The notes: generated by a model not told the origin, from the letters alone. DNA of 64,000 bases from Prorocentrum cordatum (GCA_963575745.1 CAUYUJ010004002.1:1357787-1421786), one strand, 5' to 3'. Numbered from the stretch's first letter, positions 1 through 12,100 are shown. Numbers and translations: made by a program.

Positions 1-3000
1 GTGCCAGGGTTTTCATACGACACCAGGCAATACCCCCACTTCGTGGGGGGGCATTACAAGCTCTACCAAATATCCAAACGACTCTTCGCGACCACCCAAA
101 CCCAGCTTCCCGCCCTATGACGTTGGGACACTTCACTTCGTGGCGTGCGGACGACCGTGGCTACTACACTGGCGTGGGGTACACACCCACAGAACCCAAT
201 GGTTTTTGGAGATTTCGGCGTGCGCGCGCGAAGAAAAAACGAATGTGTCCCGCATGGTATTATTTGACAGGGATGATGGCCCTGGCAGGTGCGCAACCGT
301 TGTCGCAGAAGTTCGAAAAAGTTGCTCGCAAAAGCCCGTTTGACAGAAATGTTTAAAAAGTGTTGGTTTCCTACGAATCCGCAAGAGCGCGCGGGATGAG
401 ATTTTGACATTTTTTTGTTGAAAAACCATTGGTTTTTTGATGTTTTTATGTTAAAATCGTTCCGAACACTAAGCTTTTGGAAGGATTTCGTCTTGCGCGC
501 GCGAATGTCCACTTTACCTTATTTTTTGCAAGGGATTCTTGAAATTTGATTATATTTGAACAAGAAATTTCATTTTATAGTGTTTTTTGCAAGGGAAAGC
601 GGGGGGGAACAAAAAACCGGATCCGGACACATCCACTTTTCTGAAGCTTTCGCGAAAATGATGAAAATGTAGCTGCGGCCTAGGTTTTGGAGGGGGGTCG
701 TGCACCAGGGGCCCCAACAATAATTATTCTTTAGAAGTAATAATGTTCAACAACAACAACAACAACAATCATTTACCCTGGGGACACTCCGTTCTCACCA
801 GTGCCAGGGTTTTCATAGGAGGCGGGCAATACCCCCACTTTGTGGGGGGGCCGGTTCAAGCTCTACCAAATTTCCAAACGACTCTTCGCCACCACCCACA
901 CCCAGCTTCCCGCCCTATGACGTTCGGACACTTCACTTCGTGGCCTGCGGACGACCGTGGCTACTACACTGGCGCATGGGTACAGTGACTTGTTGTGGTA
1001 ACATTTTCTGGACGCTAGCTTAGTATACGACTTTTCCCCCTGTTCCAACACTGGACACCTATACTGGTTTTTGGAAAAACCATTGTTTTTTTTAGGATTC
1101 GGACAGCGCGCGCGGGTAGAAATTTTGAAAAGTCGTGCAGGTGTTTTTCGAGGACCTACGGTGCGATTCGTGTGATTTTATGATGCGCGGTGCTAAAATT
1201 CTTAAGAACCCAATGGTTTTTGGAGATTTCGGCGTGCGCGCGCGAAGAAAAAACGAATGTGTCCCGCATGGTATTATTTGACAGGGATGATGGCCCTGGC
1301 AGGTGCGCAACCGTTGTCGCAGAAGTTCGAAAAAGTTGCTCGCAAAAGCCCGTTTGACAGAAATGTTTAAAAAGTGTTGGGTTTCCTACGAATCCGCAAG
1401 AGCGCGCGGGATGAGATTTTGACATTTTTTGTTGAAAAACCATTGGTTTTTTGATGTTTTTATGTTAAAATCGCTCCGAACACTAAGCTTTTGGAAGGAT
1501 TTCGTCTTGCGCGCGCGAATGTCCACTTTACCTTATTTTTTGCAAGGGATTCTTGAAATTTGATTATATTAGAACAAGAAATGTCATTTTATAGTGTTTT
1601 TTGCAAGGGAAAACGGATTACAACAAAACAACCGGATCTGGATCACATCGTTTTACCTGAGGCTTCCTCACGAAAATGATGAAAATGTAGCTGCGGCCTA
1701 GGCGGCGCAGGGGGGGCGCGCACCAGGGGCCCAACAATAATTATTCTTTAGAATTAATAATGTTCAACAACAACAACAACAATTACTTTACCCGAACGCT
1801 CAGTGTTCTCACCAGTGCCAGGGTTTTCATGCGACGCCAGCCAATACCCCCACTTTGTGGGGGGGGCGGTTCAAGCTCTACCAAATTTCCAAACGACTCT
1901 TCGCCACCACCCACACCCAGCTTCCCGCCCTATGACGTTCGGACACTTCACTTCGTGTCCTGCGGACGACCGTGGCTACTACACTGGCGTGGAGTACACA
2001 CCCACAGAAGTTGTTAAGCCTACGTTCGTACACCCACAGAAGTTGTTAAGCCTTGTTAACCCACAGAAGTTGTTAAGCCTTCCACAGAACATCTGTTGCA
2101 TATGATGCATATGGTACATGATACACATGATACACATGATACGTACTCACAAGATAGTTGATCACATCTTTAGGGCAAATTCCTGAGGGATGTGGGAATA
2201 CACAAGAGAGAGAGGATATGGTTGTCCCGATGGTTGTCTCGATGGTTGTCCCGATGGTTGTCCTGATGGTTGTGGTTGTCCCGATCGTTGTCCCGATGAT
2301 TGTCCCGATGGTTGTCCTGATGGTTGTGCTTGTCCCGATCGTTGTCCCGATGACTGTCCCGATGATTGTCCCGATGGTTGTCCCGATGGTTGTTCCGATG
2401 GTTGTCCCGATGGTTGTCCCGATGGTTGTGAGCGATGCCGGATCCTCACGCCCCCCGCAGGAGGAGGAGGAGGAGGTAGAAATTTTGAAAAGTCGTGCAG
2501 GTGTTTTTCGAGGACCTACGGTGCGATTCGTGTGATTTTATGATGCGCGGTGCTAAAATTCTTAAGAAGCCCAATAGTTTTTGGAGATTTCGGCGTGCGC
2601 GCGCGAAGAAAAAACGAATGTGTCCCGCATGGTATTATTTGACAGGGATGATGGCCCTGGCAGGTGCGCAACCGTTGTCGCAGAAGTTCGAAAAAGTTGC
2701 TCGCAAAAGCCCGTTTGACAGAAATGTTTAAAAAGTGTTGGGTTTCCTACGAATCCGCAAGAGCGCGCGGGATGAGATTTTGACAATTTTTGTTGAAAAA
2801 CCATTGGTTTTTTGATGTTTTTATGTTAAAATCGCTGCGAACACTAAGGTTTTGGAAGGATTTCGTCTTGCGCGCGCGAATGTCCACTTTACCTTATTTT
2901 TTGCAAGGGATTCTTGAAATTTGATTATATTAGAACAAGAAATGTCATTTTCTATTGTTTTTTGCAAGGGAAAGCGGATTACAACAAAACAACCGGATCT

Positions 3001-4115
3001 GTACACACCCTCTTTTCTGAGGCTTCCTCACGAAAATGATGAAAATGTAGCTGCGGCCTAGGCGGCGCAGGGGGGGGGCGCACCAGGGGGCCCAACAATA
3101 ATTATTCTTTAGAATAAATAATGTTCAACAATTACTTCTAGCACGTGGGGACACCCGGTTCTCACCAGTGCCAGGGTTTTCATACGACGCCCGCCAATAC
3201 CCCCACTTTGTGGGGGGGCCGGTTCAAGCTCTACCACATTTCCAAACGACTCTTCGCCACCACCCACACCCAGCTTCCCGCCCTATGACGTTCGGACACT
3301 TCACTTCGTGGCCTGCGGACGACCGTGGCTACTACACTGGCGCATGGGTACTACACGCGCATGGGTACAGAGCTTGCGAAAGTAGCTCGCGCGAGCTCAT
3401 GTAACATAAATGTTGAAAACCATTGGTTTTTTAGGATTCGGACAGCGCGCGCGGGTAGAAATTTTGAAAATTCGTACGGGTGTTTTTCGAGGACCTACGG
3501 TGCGATTCGTATGATTTTATGTTGCGCGGTGCTAAAATTCCTAAGAAACCCAATGGTTTTTGAAGATTTCGGCGTGCGCGCGCGAAGAAAAAACGAATGT
3601 GTCCCGCATGGTATTATTTGACAGGGGATGATGGCCCTGGCAGGTGCGCAACCGTTGTTGGAGAAGTTCGAAGCACGTGAAAAAGTTGCTCGCAAAAGCC
3701 CGTTTGACAGAAATGTTTAAAAAGTGTTGGGTTTCCTACAAATCCGCAAGAGCGCGCGGGATGAAATTTTTGACATTTTTTTTGAAAAAACCATTGGTTT
3801 TTTTGATGTTTTTATGTTAAAATCGTTACGAAAACTAAGGTTTTGGAAGGATTTCGTCTTGCGCGCGCGAATGTCCACTTTACCTTATTTTTTTGCAAGG
3901 GATTCTTGAAGTTTGGTTATGTTAGAACAAGAAATGTCCACTTTAGCTTATTTTTTGCAAGGGAAAACAGGGGACAACAAAACAACCGGATCCGGACACC
4001 CACGTTTTGCCTGAGACTTCCTCACGAAAATGATAAAAAATGTGGCTGCGGCCTAGGCGCGGCGAGGGGGCCGCGCACCAGGGGTCCCAACAATAATTAT
4101 TCTTTAGAATAAAGA
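1..4115. repeat. Tandem array of four diverged 0.8-1.35 kb units
   Basis: Four units start at 1, 801, 1816 and 3168, each with GTGCCAGGGTTTTCAT followed by a box like AATACCCCCACTTTGTGGGG. Each closes with CAACAATAATTATTCTTTAGAA, a short AT stretch and AAC triplets (about 715-770, 1732-1785, 3093-3130, 4088-4150). Inside are subunits built on AACCAATGGTTTTT followed by GCGCGCGCG, and a box near CGTTTTGCCTGAGACTTCC. Reading frames are broken between units and no product is recognised, so I treat the array as non-coding. The first unit may be cut by the window edge. Confidence 0.9.
2008..2440. repeat. Minisatellite insertion inside the third array unit
   Basis: Unit three is about 350 bp longer than the others because it carries about three copies of CACAGAAGTTGTTAAGCC (about 2005-2092), a short ATGATACACATGAT run, and an 18-to-20-copy array of the 12-mer GATGGTTGTCCC (about 2216-2432). 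The 12-mer is a multiple of three, so several frames stay open on both strands (for example CPDGCPDG-type peptides). These are by-products of the repeat. Confidence 0.85.
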
Positions 4116-4195
4116 ATGTTCAACAACAACAACAACAACAGCAACAACAACAACAACAACAACACCAACACCAACACCAACACCAACAACAACAA
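4116..4195. repeat. AAC microsatellite, left flank of the satellite element
   Basis: A run of CAA/CAC triplets ends directly at the left inverted repeat that starts at 4196. A similar AAC/CAG-rich run restarts directly after the right inverted repeat at 7924, on the same strand. Confidence 0.9.
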
Positions 4196-4259
4196 GTTGG
4201 AAAAGGCGCGCGTGGGAGCCCCGGCCGCTCCCCCCCCAGCAACCGAGCAACCGAGCAAC

Positions 4260-4600
4260 ACTCTGTGGGGGTCTCCTGGGGGCGCCAAGGATTCCCTAAT
4301 AGGATTTCCTGTGAATTTTATTGGGTTCCATAGGAATTGTATAGACCTTAGGAATTCTATAGGCCCCCATCTGAATCCTATAGGCCTCCATAGGAATTCT
4401 ACAGGCCCCCCTGGGAAGTCTATAGGCCTCCATAGGAATTCGATGGGCCGCCATAGGAATTCTATAAGCCTCCATCGGAATTCTATGAAAGCCTCCATAG
4501 AAATCCTATCGGCCTCCATAGGAATTCTATAAGCCTCCATAAGAATTTTATAAGCCTCCGTAGGAATTCTATAGCCCCCCATAAGATCTCTACGGGATCT
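4260..4600. repeat. Minisatellite, 20-22-bp units
   Basis: About 15 degenerate copies of CATAGGAATTCTATAGGCCTC. It passes without a gap into the 32-bp satellite, whose GGATC-CATA-type core it resembles, so both may descend from one short motif. Confidence 0.85.
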
Positions 4601-7600
4601 CTACAGGATCTAATACAGACTGTATCGGATCTCTACAGGATTCCATACAGTCTGTATCGGATCTCTACAGGATCCCATACAGTCTGTATCGGATCTGTAC
4701 GGGACCCTATACAGTCAGCATCGGATCTCCGCAGAATTGTCATACAGTCTGTATTGGATCTCTACAGGATTCCATACAGTCAGTATCGGATCTCTACAAG
4801 ATCTCATACAGTCTGTATCGGATCTGTATGGGATCCTATACACTCTGTATCGGATCTCTACAGGATCCCATCCAGTCTGTATCGGATCTGTATAGGATCC
4901 CATACAATCTGTATCGGATATCTACAGGATCCCATACGATGTGTATCGGATCTGTATAGGATCCCACAACCTGTATCGGATATCTACAGGATCCCATATA
5001 ATGTGTATCGGATCTGTATAGGATCCCACAGTCTGTATCGGATCTCTACAGGATCCCATACAGTCTGTATCGGATCTGTGTAGGATCCTATACAGTCTGT
5101 ATCGGATCTGTATAGGATCCTATACAGTCAGTATCAGACCTGTATAGGACCCTATACAGTTTGTAACGGATCTGTGTGGGATCATATACAGTCTGAATCG
5201 GATATGAATCAGATCCTATACAGCTTGTAACGGATCTGTGTAGGATCCTATACAGTCCGAACCGGATCCGTATAGGATCCCATGCAGTCTGTATCGGATC
5301 TGTATACGATCCCATACAGTCTGTACCGGATCTGTATGGGATCCCGTACAGTCTGTATCGGATCTCTACAGGATCCCACAGGATCCTATACAGCCTGTAT
5401 CGGGTCTGTGTAGGATCCCACACAGTCAGTATCGGATCTCTACAGGATCCCATACAGTCTGCATCGGATATGTATAGGATCCCATACAGTCAGTATCGGA
5501 CCTCTACAGGATCCCATACAGTCTGTATCGGATCTGTATAGGATCCCATACAGTCTGTATCGGATATGTATAGGATCCTATACAGTCTGTATCAGATATG
5601 TATAGGATCCCATACAGTCTGTATCGGATCTGTATAGGATCCTATACAGTCTGTATCGGATTTCCACAGGATCCCATACAGTCTGTATCGGATCTGTATA
5701 GGATCTCACACAGTCTGTATCGGATCTCTACAGGATCCCATCCAAGTCTGTATCGGATCTCTACAGGATTCCATTCAGTCAGTATCGGATCCTTTCAGGA
5801 TCCCATACAGTATGTATCGGATCTCTACAGGTTTCCATACAGTCAGTATCGGATATCTACAGGATCTCATACAGTCTGTATCGGGTCTCTACAGGATCCC
5901 ATACAGTCTGTATCGGGTCTGTATAGGATCCTATACAGTCTGTATCGGGTCTGTGCAGAATCCCATAGAATCTGTATCGGATCTGTACAGGATCCCATAC
6001 AGTCTGTATCGGATCTGTACAGGCTCCCATACAGTCTGTATCCGATGTCTACAAGATTCCATACAGTCTGTATAAAGTCTGTGTAGGATCCCACACAATC
6101 AATATCGGATCTTTACAGGATCCCATACAATCTGCATCGGGTCTGCAAAGGATTCTATACAGTCTGTATCGGATTTGTGTAGGATCGTTTACAGTCTGTA
6201 TCGGATCTTTATAGGATCCTATGCGGTCTGTATCGGATCTGTATAGGCTCCCATACAGTCTGTATCGGATCTTTGTAGGATCCTACACAGTTTGTATCGG
6301 ATCTGTGAAGGGTCCTATACAGTGTGTATCGGATCTGTATAGGGTCCTATACAGTCTATATCGGATCTGTGTAGGATCCCATACAGTCAGTATTGGATCT
6401 GTATACGATCCCATACAGTCTGTATCGCATCTGTGTAGGATTCTATACAGTCTGTGTCGGATCTGTATAGGATCCCATGCAGTCTGTATCGGATCTGTAT
6501 ACGATCCCATACAGTCTGTACCGGATCTGTAAAGGATATCATACTTTCTGTATCGGATCTCTACAGAATTCCATACAGTCTGTATCGGATCCTTACAGGA
6601 TTCCATACAGTCAGTATCGGGTCTCTACAAGATCCCATACAGTTTGCATCGGATCTCTGAAAAATTCAATTCCGTCAGCATCGGATCTCTACAAGATCCC
6701 ATACAGTCTGTATCGGACCTTTACAGGAGTCCATACAATCAGTATCGGATCTCTACAGGATCCCATACAGTCTGCATCGCATCTGTATGGGATGTTATAC
6801 AATCTGTATCGGATATGTGTAGGATTCTATGCAGTCTGTATCGGATTTGAAAATGATCCCATACAGTCTGTATCGGATCTGTATAGGATCCTATCCAGTC
6901 TGTATCGGATCTGTGTAGGATCCTATACAATGTGTATCGGATCTGTGTAGGATTCTATACAGTCTGTATCGGATCTGTGTAGGATCCTCTACAGTTTGTA
7001 TCGGATCTGTATAGGCTCCCATACAGTCTGTATCGGAACTGTGTAGGATCTTATACAGTTTGTATCGGATCTGTGAAGGGTCCTATACAGTGTGTATCGG
7101 ATCTGTATAGGGTCCTATACAGTCTGTAACGGATCTGTATAGGATCCCATACAGTCTGCATCGGATCTGTATGGGATCGCATACAGTATGTATCGGATCT
7201 CTACAGGACCCCATACAGTCTGTATCGGATCTGTATAGGACCCCATACAGTCTGTATCGGATCTGTGTAGGATCCCATACAGTCTGTATCGGATCTGTAT
7301 AAGATCGCATACAGTATGTATCGGATCTCTACAGGATTCCATACAGTCTGTGTCGGATCTGTATAGGATCCCATACAATCTGTATCGGATCTGTATACGG
7401 TCCCATACAGTCTGTATCGGATCTGTGATGATCCCATACAGTCTGTATCAGATCTCTACAGGTTTCCATACAGTCAGTATCGGATCTCTACAGGATCCCA
7501 TACAGTCAGTATCGGATCTCTACAGGATCTCATACAGTCTGTATCGGATCTGTGTAGGATTCTTTACAGTCTGTATCGGGTCTCTACAGGATCCCATACA

Positions 7601-7684
7601 GTCTGTGTCGGATCTGTACAGGATCCCATACAGTCTGTATCGGATCTCTACAGGATCCCATACAGTCTGTTTCGGATCTGTATT
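4600..7684. repeat. Satellite array, about 96 copies of a 32-bp unit
   Basis: The unit reads GGATCCCATACAGTCTGT followed by ATCGGATCTGTATA. Most copies keep GGATCC and the small palindrome ATACAGTCTGTAT. Neighbouring half-units form longer hairpins, for example 5083-5095 pairs perfectly with 5108-5120 (13-bp arms). Because 32 is not a multiple of three, the many open frames here (repetitive SLYRI/DPIQ-like peptides) run through all phases and are not genes. Confidence 0.95.
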
Positions 7685-7924
7685 GAAACGGCGGCACGCC
7701 GGCGCGCATACGTTTTTCACCCATAGGACCACGTCAAGGTCCGCAAGGGAGTCCAAGGGAGTTCCAGGATTTTTTTTGGGGGGGGGTGCTGTTTGCTGTT
7801 GCTGTTGCTGGGGGGGGGGGGGTCAGAGTGCGTCCACGGGGCTCTGAGCGCAGCCTTCGCAATAAGGCGAGGGCGAGTCCGGGCGGCTAGAGCTCACGGG
7901 GCTCTCACGCGCGCCTTTTCCAAC

Positions 7925-8400
7925 AACAGCAACAACAACAGCCACATCAACAGCAACAGTAAGAGCAACAACAACAACAACAAGAAGCACGAAACAAGGA
8001 ACAACAAACAAAACCAACAACAGCATCAACAACAACAACACTAACACCACCAACAACAACAGCAACGGCAACAACAACAAACAACAACACAACCAACAAC
8101 AACATCATCAACAACACCAACACCAACAACAACGGCAACAATTACAAACAACACGTAACAACAACAACCACAGCAGCAACAACAACAGCATCAACAACAA
8201 CAGCAACAGCAACAACAACAACAACACACAACACACACCAAGCAACAGACAACAAACAACCCACAACATACAACAAGCAACAAGCAACAAACAGCAACAA
8301 CAACAACAAACACAACAACAACAACAACAACAACAGCACCACCACCACCAACAACTACAACAACGACAACAACCACCACCACCAACAACAACAGCAGCAG
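7925..8400. repeat. AAC/CAG/CAC trinucleotide repeat
   Basis: Almost 480 bp of AAC triplets with CAG and CAC interruptions, right flank of the satellite unit. Open frames read poly-Q/N on plus and poly-L/V on minus; no gene. Confidence 0.95.
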
Positions 8401-8624
8401 TTATTATACCCTCATGCGCGATGCTTCCACAAACAACATGCGATCATGATAACCATCCCCATCATGGGGGATTATTGTTTTATCGCGGGGGTCCGTTATT
8501 CCCATTCCCAGATCTCGCGCCCAATGAAGTCTTGCAAACACCTCCTCCGAGGACTTTCAACATATCCCGCCTCGACAACATATGCACGCGCCCTGCTGCG
8601 CCGATGCGAGACCGCAAATGGAAC
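8401..8624. other. Unassigned sequence before the spliced-leader relic
   Basis: About 220 bp of ordinary-complexity DNA between the AAC repeat and the spliced-leader relic. It may be host flank or an upstream part of the retrotransposon. An open frame crosses it into ORF1, but I see no motif in it. Confidence 0.5.
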
Positions 8625-8652
8625 CCGTAGCCATTTTGGCTCAAGGCTCAAG
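8625..8652 (+). other. Dinoflagellate spliced-leader relic, doubled
   Basis: CCGTAGCCATTTTGG continues as CTCAAG at 8625-8645, a full 21-nt match to the conserved part of the dinoflagellate spliced leader. A second GCTCAAG, the last 7 nt of the leader, follows at once (8646-8652). A complete leader plus a truncated older one is the signature described for mRNAs that were trans-spliced, reverse-transcribed into the genome, then transcribed and trans-spliced again. It is not an SL RNA gene, because no GT donor follows the leader. Confidence 0.9.
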
Positions 8653-8733
8653 TCTGCCGCCGGTATCCTCTCCGGATACTTTCTTCACCTACTTTCTATT
8701 CCCTTTCCCTATCCAAACCTGCTGAGCGCTGCC

Positions 8734-9683
8734 ATGGCGAATCTGAATGTTCAGGCTAACCTCGACAGTGCATTTGCATCGGCTGCTAAACGAGGACCTT
8801 CGGCTTCTCCTGTTAAGGAGAAGCTTGAGAAGATCCAGCGCATGAAGGAGACCATGGTATCGACGACACCTGGATCTGGATCTCAGGGTAGTTCCGCTCA
8901 GTCTCCGAACATCGAGGTTCTTGAGGCCATTTCAGCGCTCTCTCAGAAGATGGGCAAGATGGCTCTGAAGTCGGACATGAGGACCTGAATGGGAATTTTG
9001 ATGCTTTCAAGAGGGAAGTACAGGCGGAGGTCAAAGTCACCGTTTCAGAGACCGTCGACCCCTTGAAAGAAATATGCTATGAATTGGGTTCCAGAGTTTC
9101 TGTCTTAGAATCTACTTCACCTGCATCTGACGCCGACACGCGCACCATGAAGGAGTTGCAAGGCATCGTTAACCGTATGGATCCTGCTCATCGTCGCGTC
9201 GCCTTCGTAGGCTGGCCGGACGACTTCGCAGCCGACGCCCGCATCGCAAGGATGGAGGCCTTCATTAAGGATCACTTCAAGAGCTTTCGCCCCACTGAAT
9301 TTGGTAATGAGTACAAGGGTCCGCACACGAATCGTGCTCTTTCCCCCGGATCTTGGGTCGAGTTCTCCAGCGTCGAGGTCGCAAAAGCTTTCCTCTCGAA
9401 CGTGTCGTTGTCCAGCACTGAGCTCAACGTTGGCAACAAGAAATTGATACTTAAGCCCGCCCGCACGGAATTGCAACGCAAGCGGAACTATGCGATGCGA
9501 AAGGCCCAAGAATTGATCAAAGCCTCTACTTTGGCCTCCGGCATGGAGGTCAAGATCGAGTGGAAAATCGACGGTTCTCGGAGTCGGCTTGTGTCTGTAA
9601 ACGGCACCGCCGCATTCAAGCAGGAGGAAAACGACGTCAAAGGGGCATTCCTTCAGCCATTCGCGGACCTTGTCATCCCGTAG
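8734..9683 (+). pseudogene. LINE-type retrotransposon ORF1, frameshifted
   Basis: The likely start is the ATG at 8734 (GCCATGG context), 88 nt after the double leader. The first part (8734-8988) is Ala/Lys/Ser-rich and runs into a helical stretch with LEAISALSQKMGKM. The frame then breaks near 8977-8984; a one-base loss would explain it. It resumes in the other phase with DLNGNFDAFKREVQAEV and stays open to the TAG at 9681. The middle is coiled-coil-like. It is followed by a domain with VAFVGWPDDF, SWVEFSSVEVAKAF and KKLILKPARTE, which looks like an RNA-recognition-type fold followed by a basic helix (RKRNYAMRKAQELI). Coiled coil plus nucleic-acid-binding domain is the ORF1 plan of L1-like elements. 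The neighbour downstream is an endonuclease, which supports this. The family assignment rests on layout, not on a database match. Confidence 0.75.
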
Positions 9684-10530
9684 GGATTACTCGGGGCCGC
9701 TCATCATCAACGTACCCCTCCACATTCGCATAATGTTCACGTCCCTTGGCACGCCCGCTGGTCTCTGGCAGATGAGCGGCCCCCACAGCTGACACCCCGA
9801 CTCCAACGACGTCGAGGTCCTCGGTCTGTTCTTGCACGTCACATTCGGCGCCACCATTGGCTTCAGAATTCGGGTCGTCAGCGCCCTCCTGGCGAAAGCT
9901 CGTGCAAATCCGAGCCCGATTCGCCAGATCCAGAACATTATTTTTCCACGGTGCTTGTGAATTCGCGCGGTTTTCTTTCACACCATGCCGAACTTCGGGG
10001 TCGACTTGAACTTTTGCAATTTTCCGATCTCGTGACAATCACGGAGAGTTTGCTGGACGGGTCTGTTACCGATGCTGTGTTGCATGGCTACACGGTTGCA
10101 TCACGACTCGACAGCCGCAACGGCAGACAAGGTGGCGGCATAGTTCTTTTCGCAAGTGAGTCTTTCAAGCACTGCGTCGTCCATGTTGGTGATTCTCTTA
10201 AATGCCGAGCGGTCGTGGCACGTTGTCCACACGAGTATTGGTCCAATTTTGTTGGCTGTTTGGTACCAGCCTCCTGAGCAGGGAGATGTCGACACCATTC
10301 ACTCTCTACTGACGGAGTGGCGCGATTACCAGCAGCAGGTTGTGGGCACCATCGTCATGGGTGACATGAACGTTCATCACAGTTTGTGGTTGCATTTTTC
10401 CTCACAAGGTGTATCCAATGAGGAGAGGGTCCTGCTCGACATTTGCAACCGCATTGGGCTACAGGAAAAAAAGTTCGGAAACCGAGAGGGAACAACTTGC
10501 TGGACCTTGTCTTGACTGATGTGTCCTCTG
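9684..10530 (+). pseudogene. LINE ORF2 fragment: EEP endonuclease, truncated
   Basis: The frame of ORF1 continues past one TAG (9681-9683) with no other stop to 10277. From about 9956 it reads like an endonuclease/exonuclease/phosphatase domain: NSRGFLSHHAEL, LVTITESLLDG, GYTVASRLDSRNGRQGGGI. After a shift near 10190-10205 it continues in another phase with SIGPILLAVWYQPPEQGD and GTIVMGDMNVHH. After a second shift near the A-run at about 10464-10472 it returns to the first phase with NNLLDLVLTDV. The GDMN residues are present; the C-terminal SDH-type motif and the whole reverse transcriptase are absent. The element stops at 10530/10531, where an unrelated repeat begins. Losing the 3' side while keeping the 5' end is the reverse of usual LINE truncation. 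It is inactive. Confidence 0.8.
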
Positions 10531-12069
10531 GCTTCACAAGAACATGCGGCGCACACCACACTCAGTAATAACACTGCGATGAAAACACGGCGTAAACAAC
10601 AACGACACTGCGCAATACACCTTTCAGAAAACAACCAACAAAAACAATGCGTAAATAGACCTCACGGGAAAACCCGCGGCGCTGCTACACTCCGTGAAAA
10701 ACACTGCGTGAAACACAACGTGAATTGCGACGTGTGCGTACACAACGCTACGCAACAAACACTGCACTGCGTAAACACACTGCCTATGTGTATATACACG
10801 TATATACGTGTATATGCATACATACAGCCATACATGTGAAACTACATACACATTTATGTATATAGACGTTTATGTGTAAAATTACCCCAGTGCGACCCTA
10901 CATAGAAGTTGGAGCCCCTAGGACAGCAGCATTAGTTGCTATGATATGCTATGCTATGCGATGCCATGCTATGCTGCGCTATGCTATGCTATGCTATCCT
11001 ATGCTATGATATGCTATGCTGCGCTATGCTACGCTATGCTATGCTATGCTATGTTATGCTATGATATGCTGTGCTGCGCTGCGCTGTGCTACGCTCTGCT
11101 ATGCTATGCTGTGCTGTGCTATGCTAAAACTCGGCGAAGCTAAGATGAAGGTAAGCTAAGCTAAGATAAACCTGAGCTAGGATGAAATAAGCTAAGCTAA
11201 GATGAAATAAGGTAAGCTAAGATGAGATAAGCAACGCCCAGCTAAAGGAACGTCACTGGGGGAACCGCGGGGCGGATCCTGGGGGAACTGCCCGGGGCGA
11301 GGACCACTGCCCGACCCCTTCTAAGCATATAGGGTAAGAACCCTTCTAGGCAGAGCCTAGGTAGGGAACAATGGTAATAACAAGACAAACAATAACAACA
11401 ACTGCCAGGCAAAATGCTTTAACAACTCTGCGAGAGACGCACATCCATACATGTATATATATATATATCCAATATAACAATCTGCGTATACATACCGCGA
11501 GGGGGAACACCGTGCAGGAAAAACCATAGCAAACAATATGCAAGAAACACGTCACAAGAACACGCGACATTACTACACGCCGTACAAAAACAACTGAATC
11601 AGATACTGCGTAACACACTGCGTAAAAAAAACGCCGCGTTAAAAACACCACGTGCAACAAAACACACTGCGTAAAAACACGACTTAAAGAACAGAGCGCA
11701 AAGAACTGCCACCAAGAAAACAAGACGAGACATAAAAACACAAACACGTTTCACAAAAACATAGCACGCACATCACATTCCGTAAGAACACGGCGGACAC
11801 ACAAACGTAAAACCACTGCGTAAAATACACACTGCGTAAACAAACCGCACGGAGAAACACGCGACGTTGATACACCCCGTAGAAGAAACAAAAACAAAAA
11901 AAAACTGCTGAACAACTACGGAACCAACTACGTAAAACCACAATGCGTACAAACAACACTACGTTAACGACACGGCCTAAACAACAAACGCTGTGCAAGA
12001 ACACCACGTGAAAGCAGATGCATGAGTAAAAAACCTTGCGCGAAACTCTGCGTTTGTATATGTGTACGT

Positions 12070-12100
<31 letters not shown>

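Larger units (their letters stand above)
4196..7924. mobile_element. Inverted-repeat-bounded unit filled with satellite DNA
   Basis: The left end 4196-4223 (begins GTTGGAAAAGGCGCGCGTGG) and the right end 7897-7924 (ends CGCGCGCCTTTTCCAAC) are inverted repeats that match at 27 of 28 positions. Outside both ends the same strand carries AAC triplets, as expected if a unit with terminal inverted repeats had inserted into an AAC microsatellite. The interior is a 20-22-bp minisatellite, a 3.1-kb satellite of 32-bp units and about 200 bp of GC-rich DNA. There is no transposase, so it would be non-autonomous. The target duplication cannot be read because the flanks are repetitive. Confidence 0.65.

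Noticed and set aside
4715-7847. Many open frames of 60-165 codons with SLYRI/DPIQ repeats
   Set aside because: They follow the 32-bp satellite in every phase on both strands. No start context or codon bias separates one frame from another.
1-8400. CRISPR-like array (regular repeats)
   Set aside because: The repeats are contiguous satellites without unique spacers, and the window is eukaryotic.
8625-8660. SL RNA gene
   Set aside because: The leader is followed by a second leader fragment instead of a GT donor, and no Sm-like or hairpin part follows.
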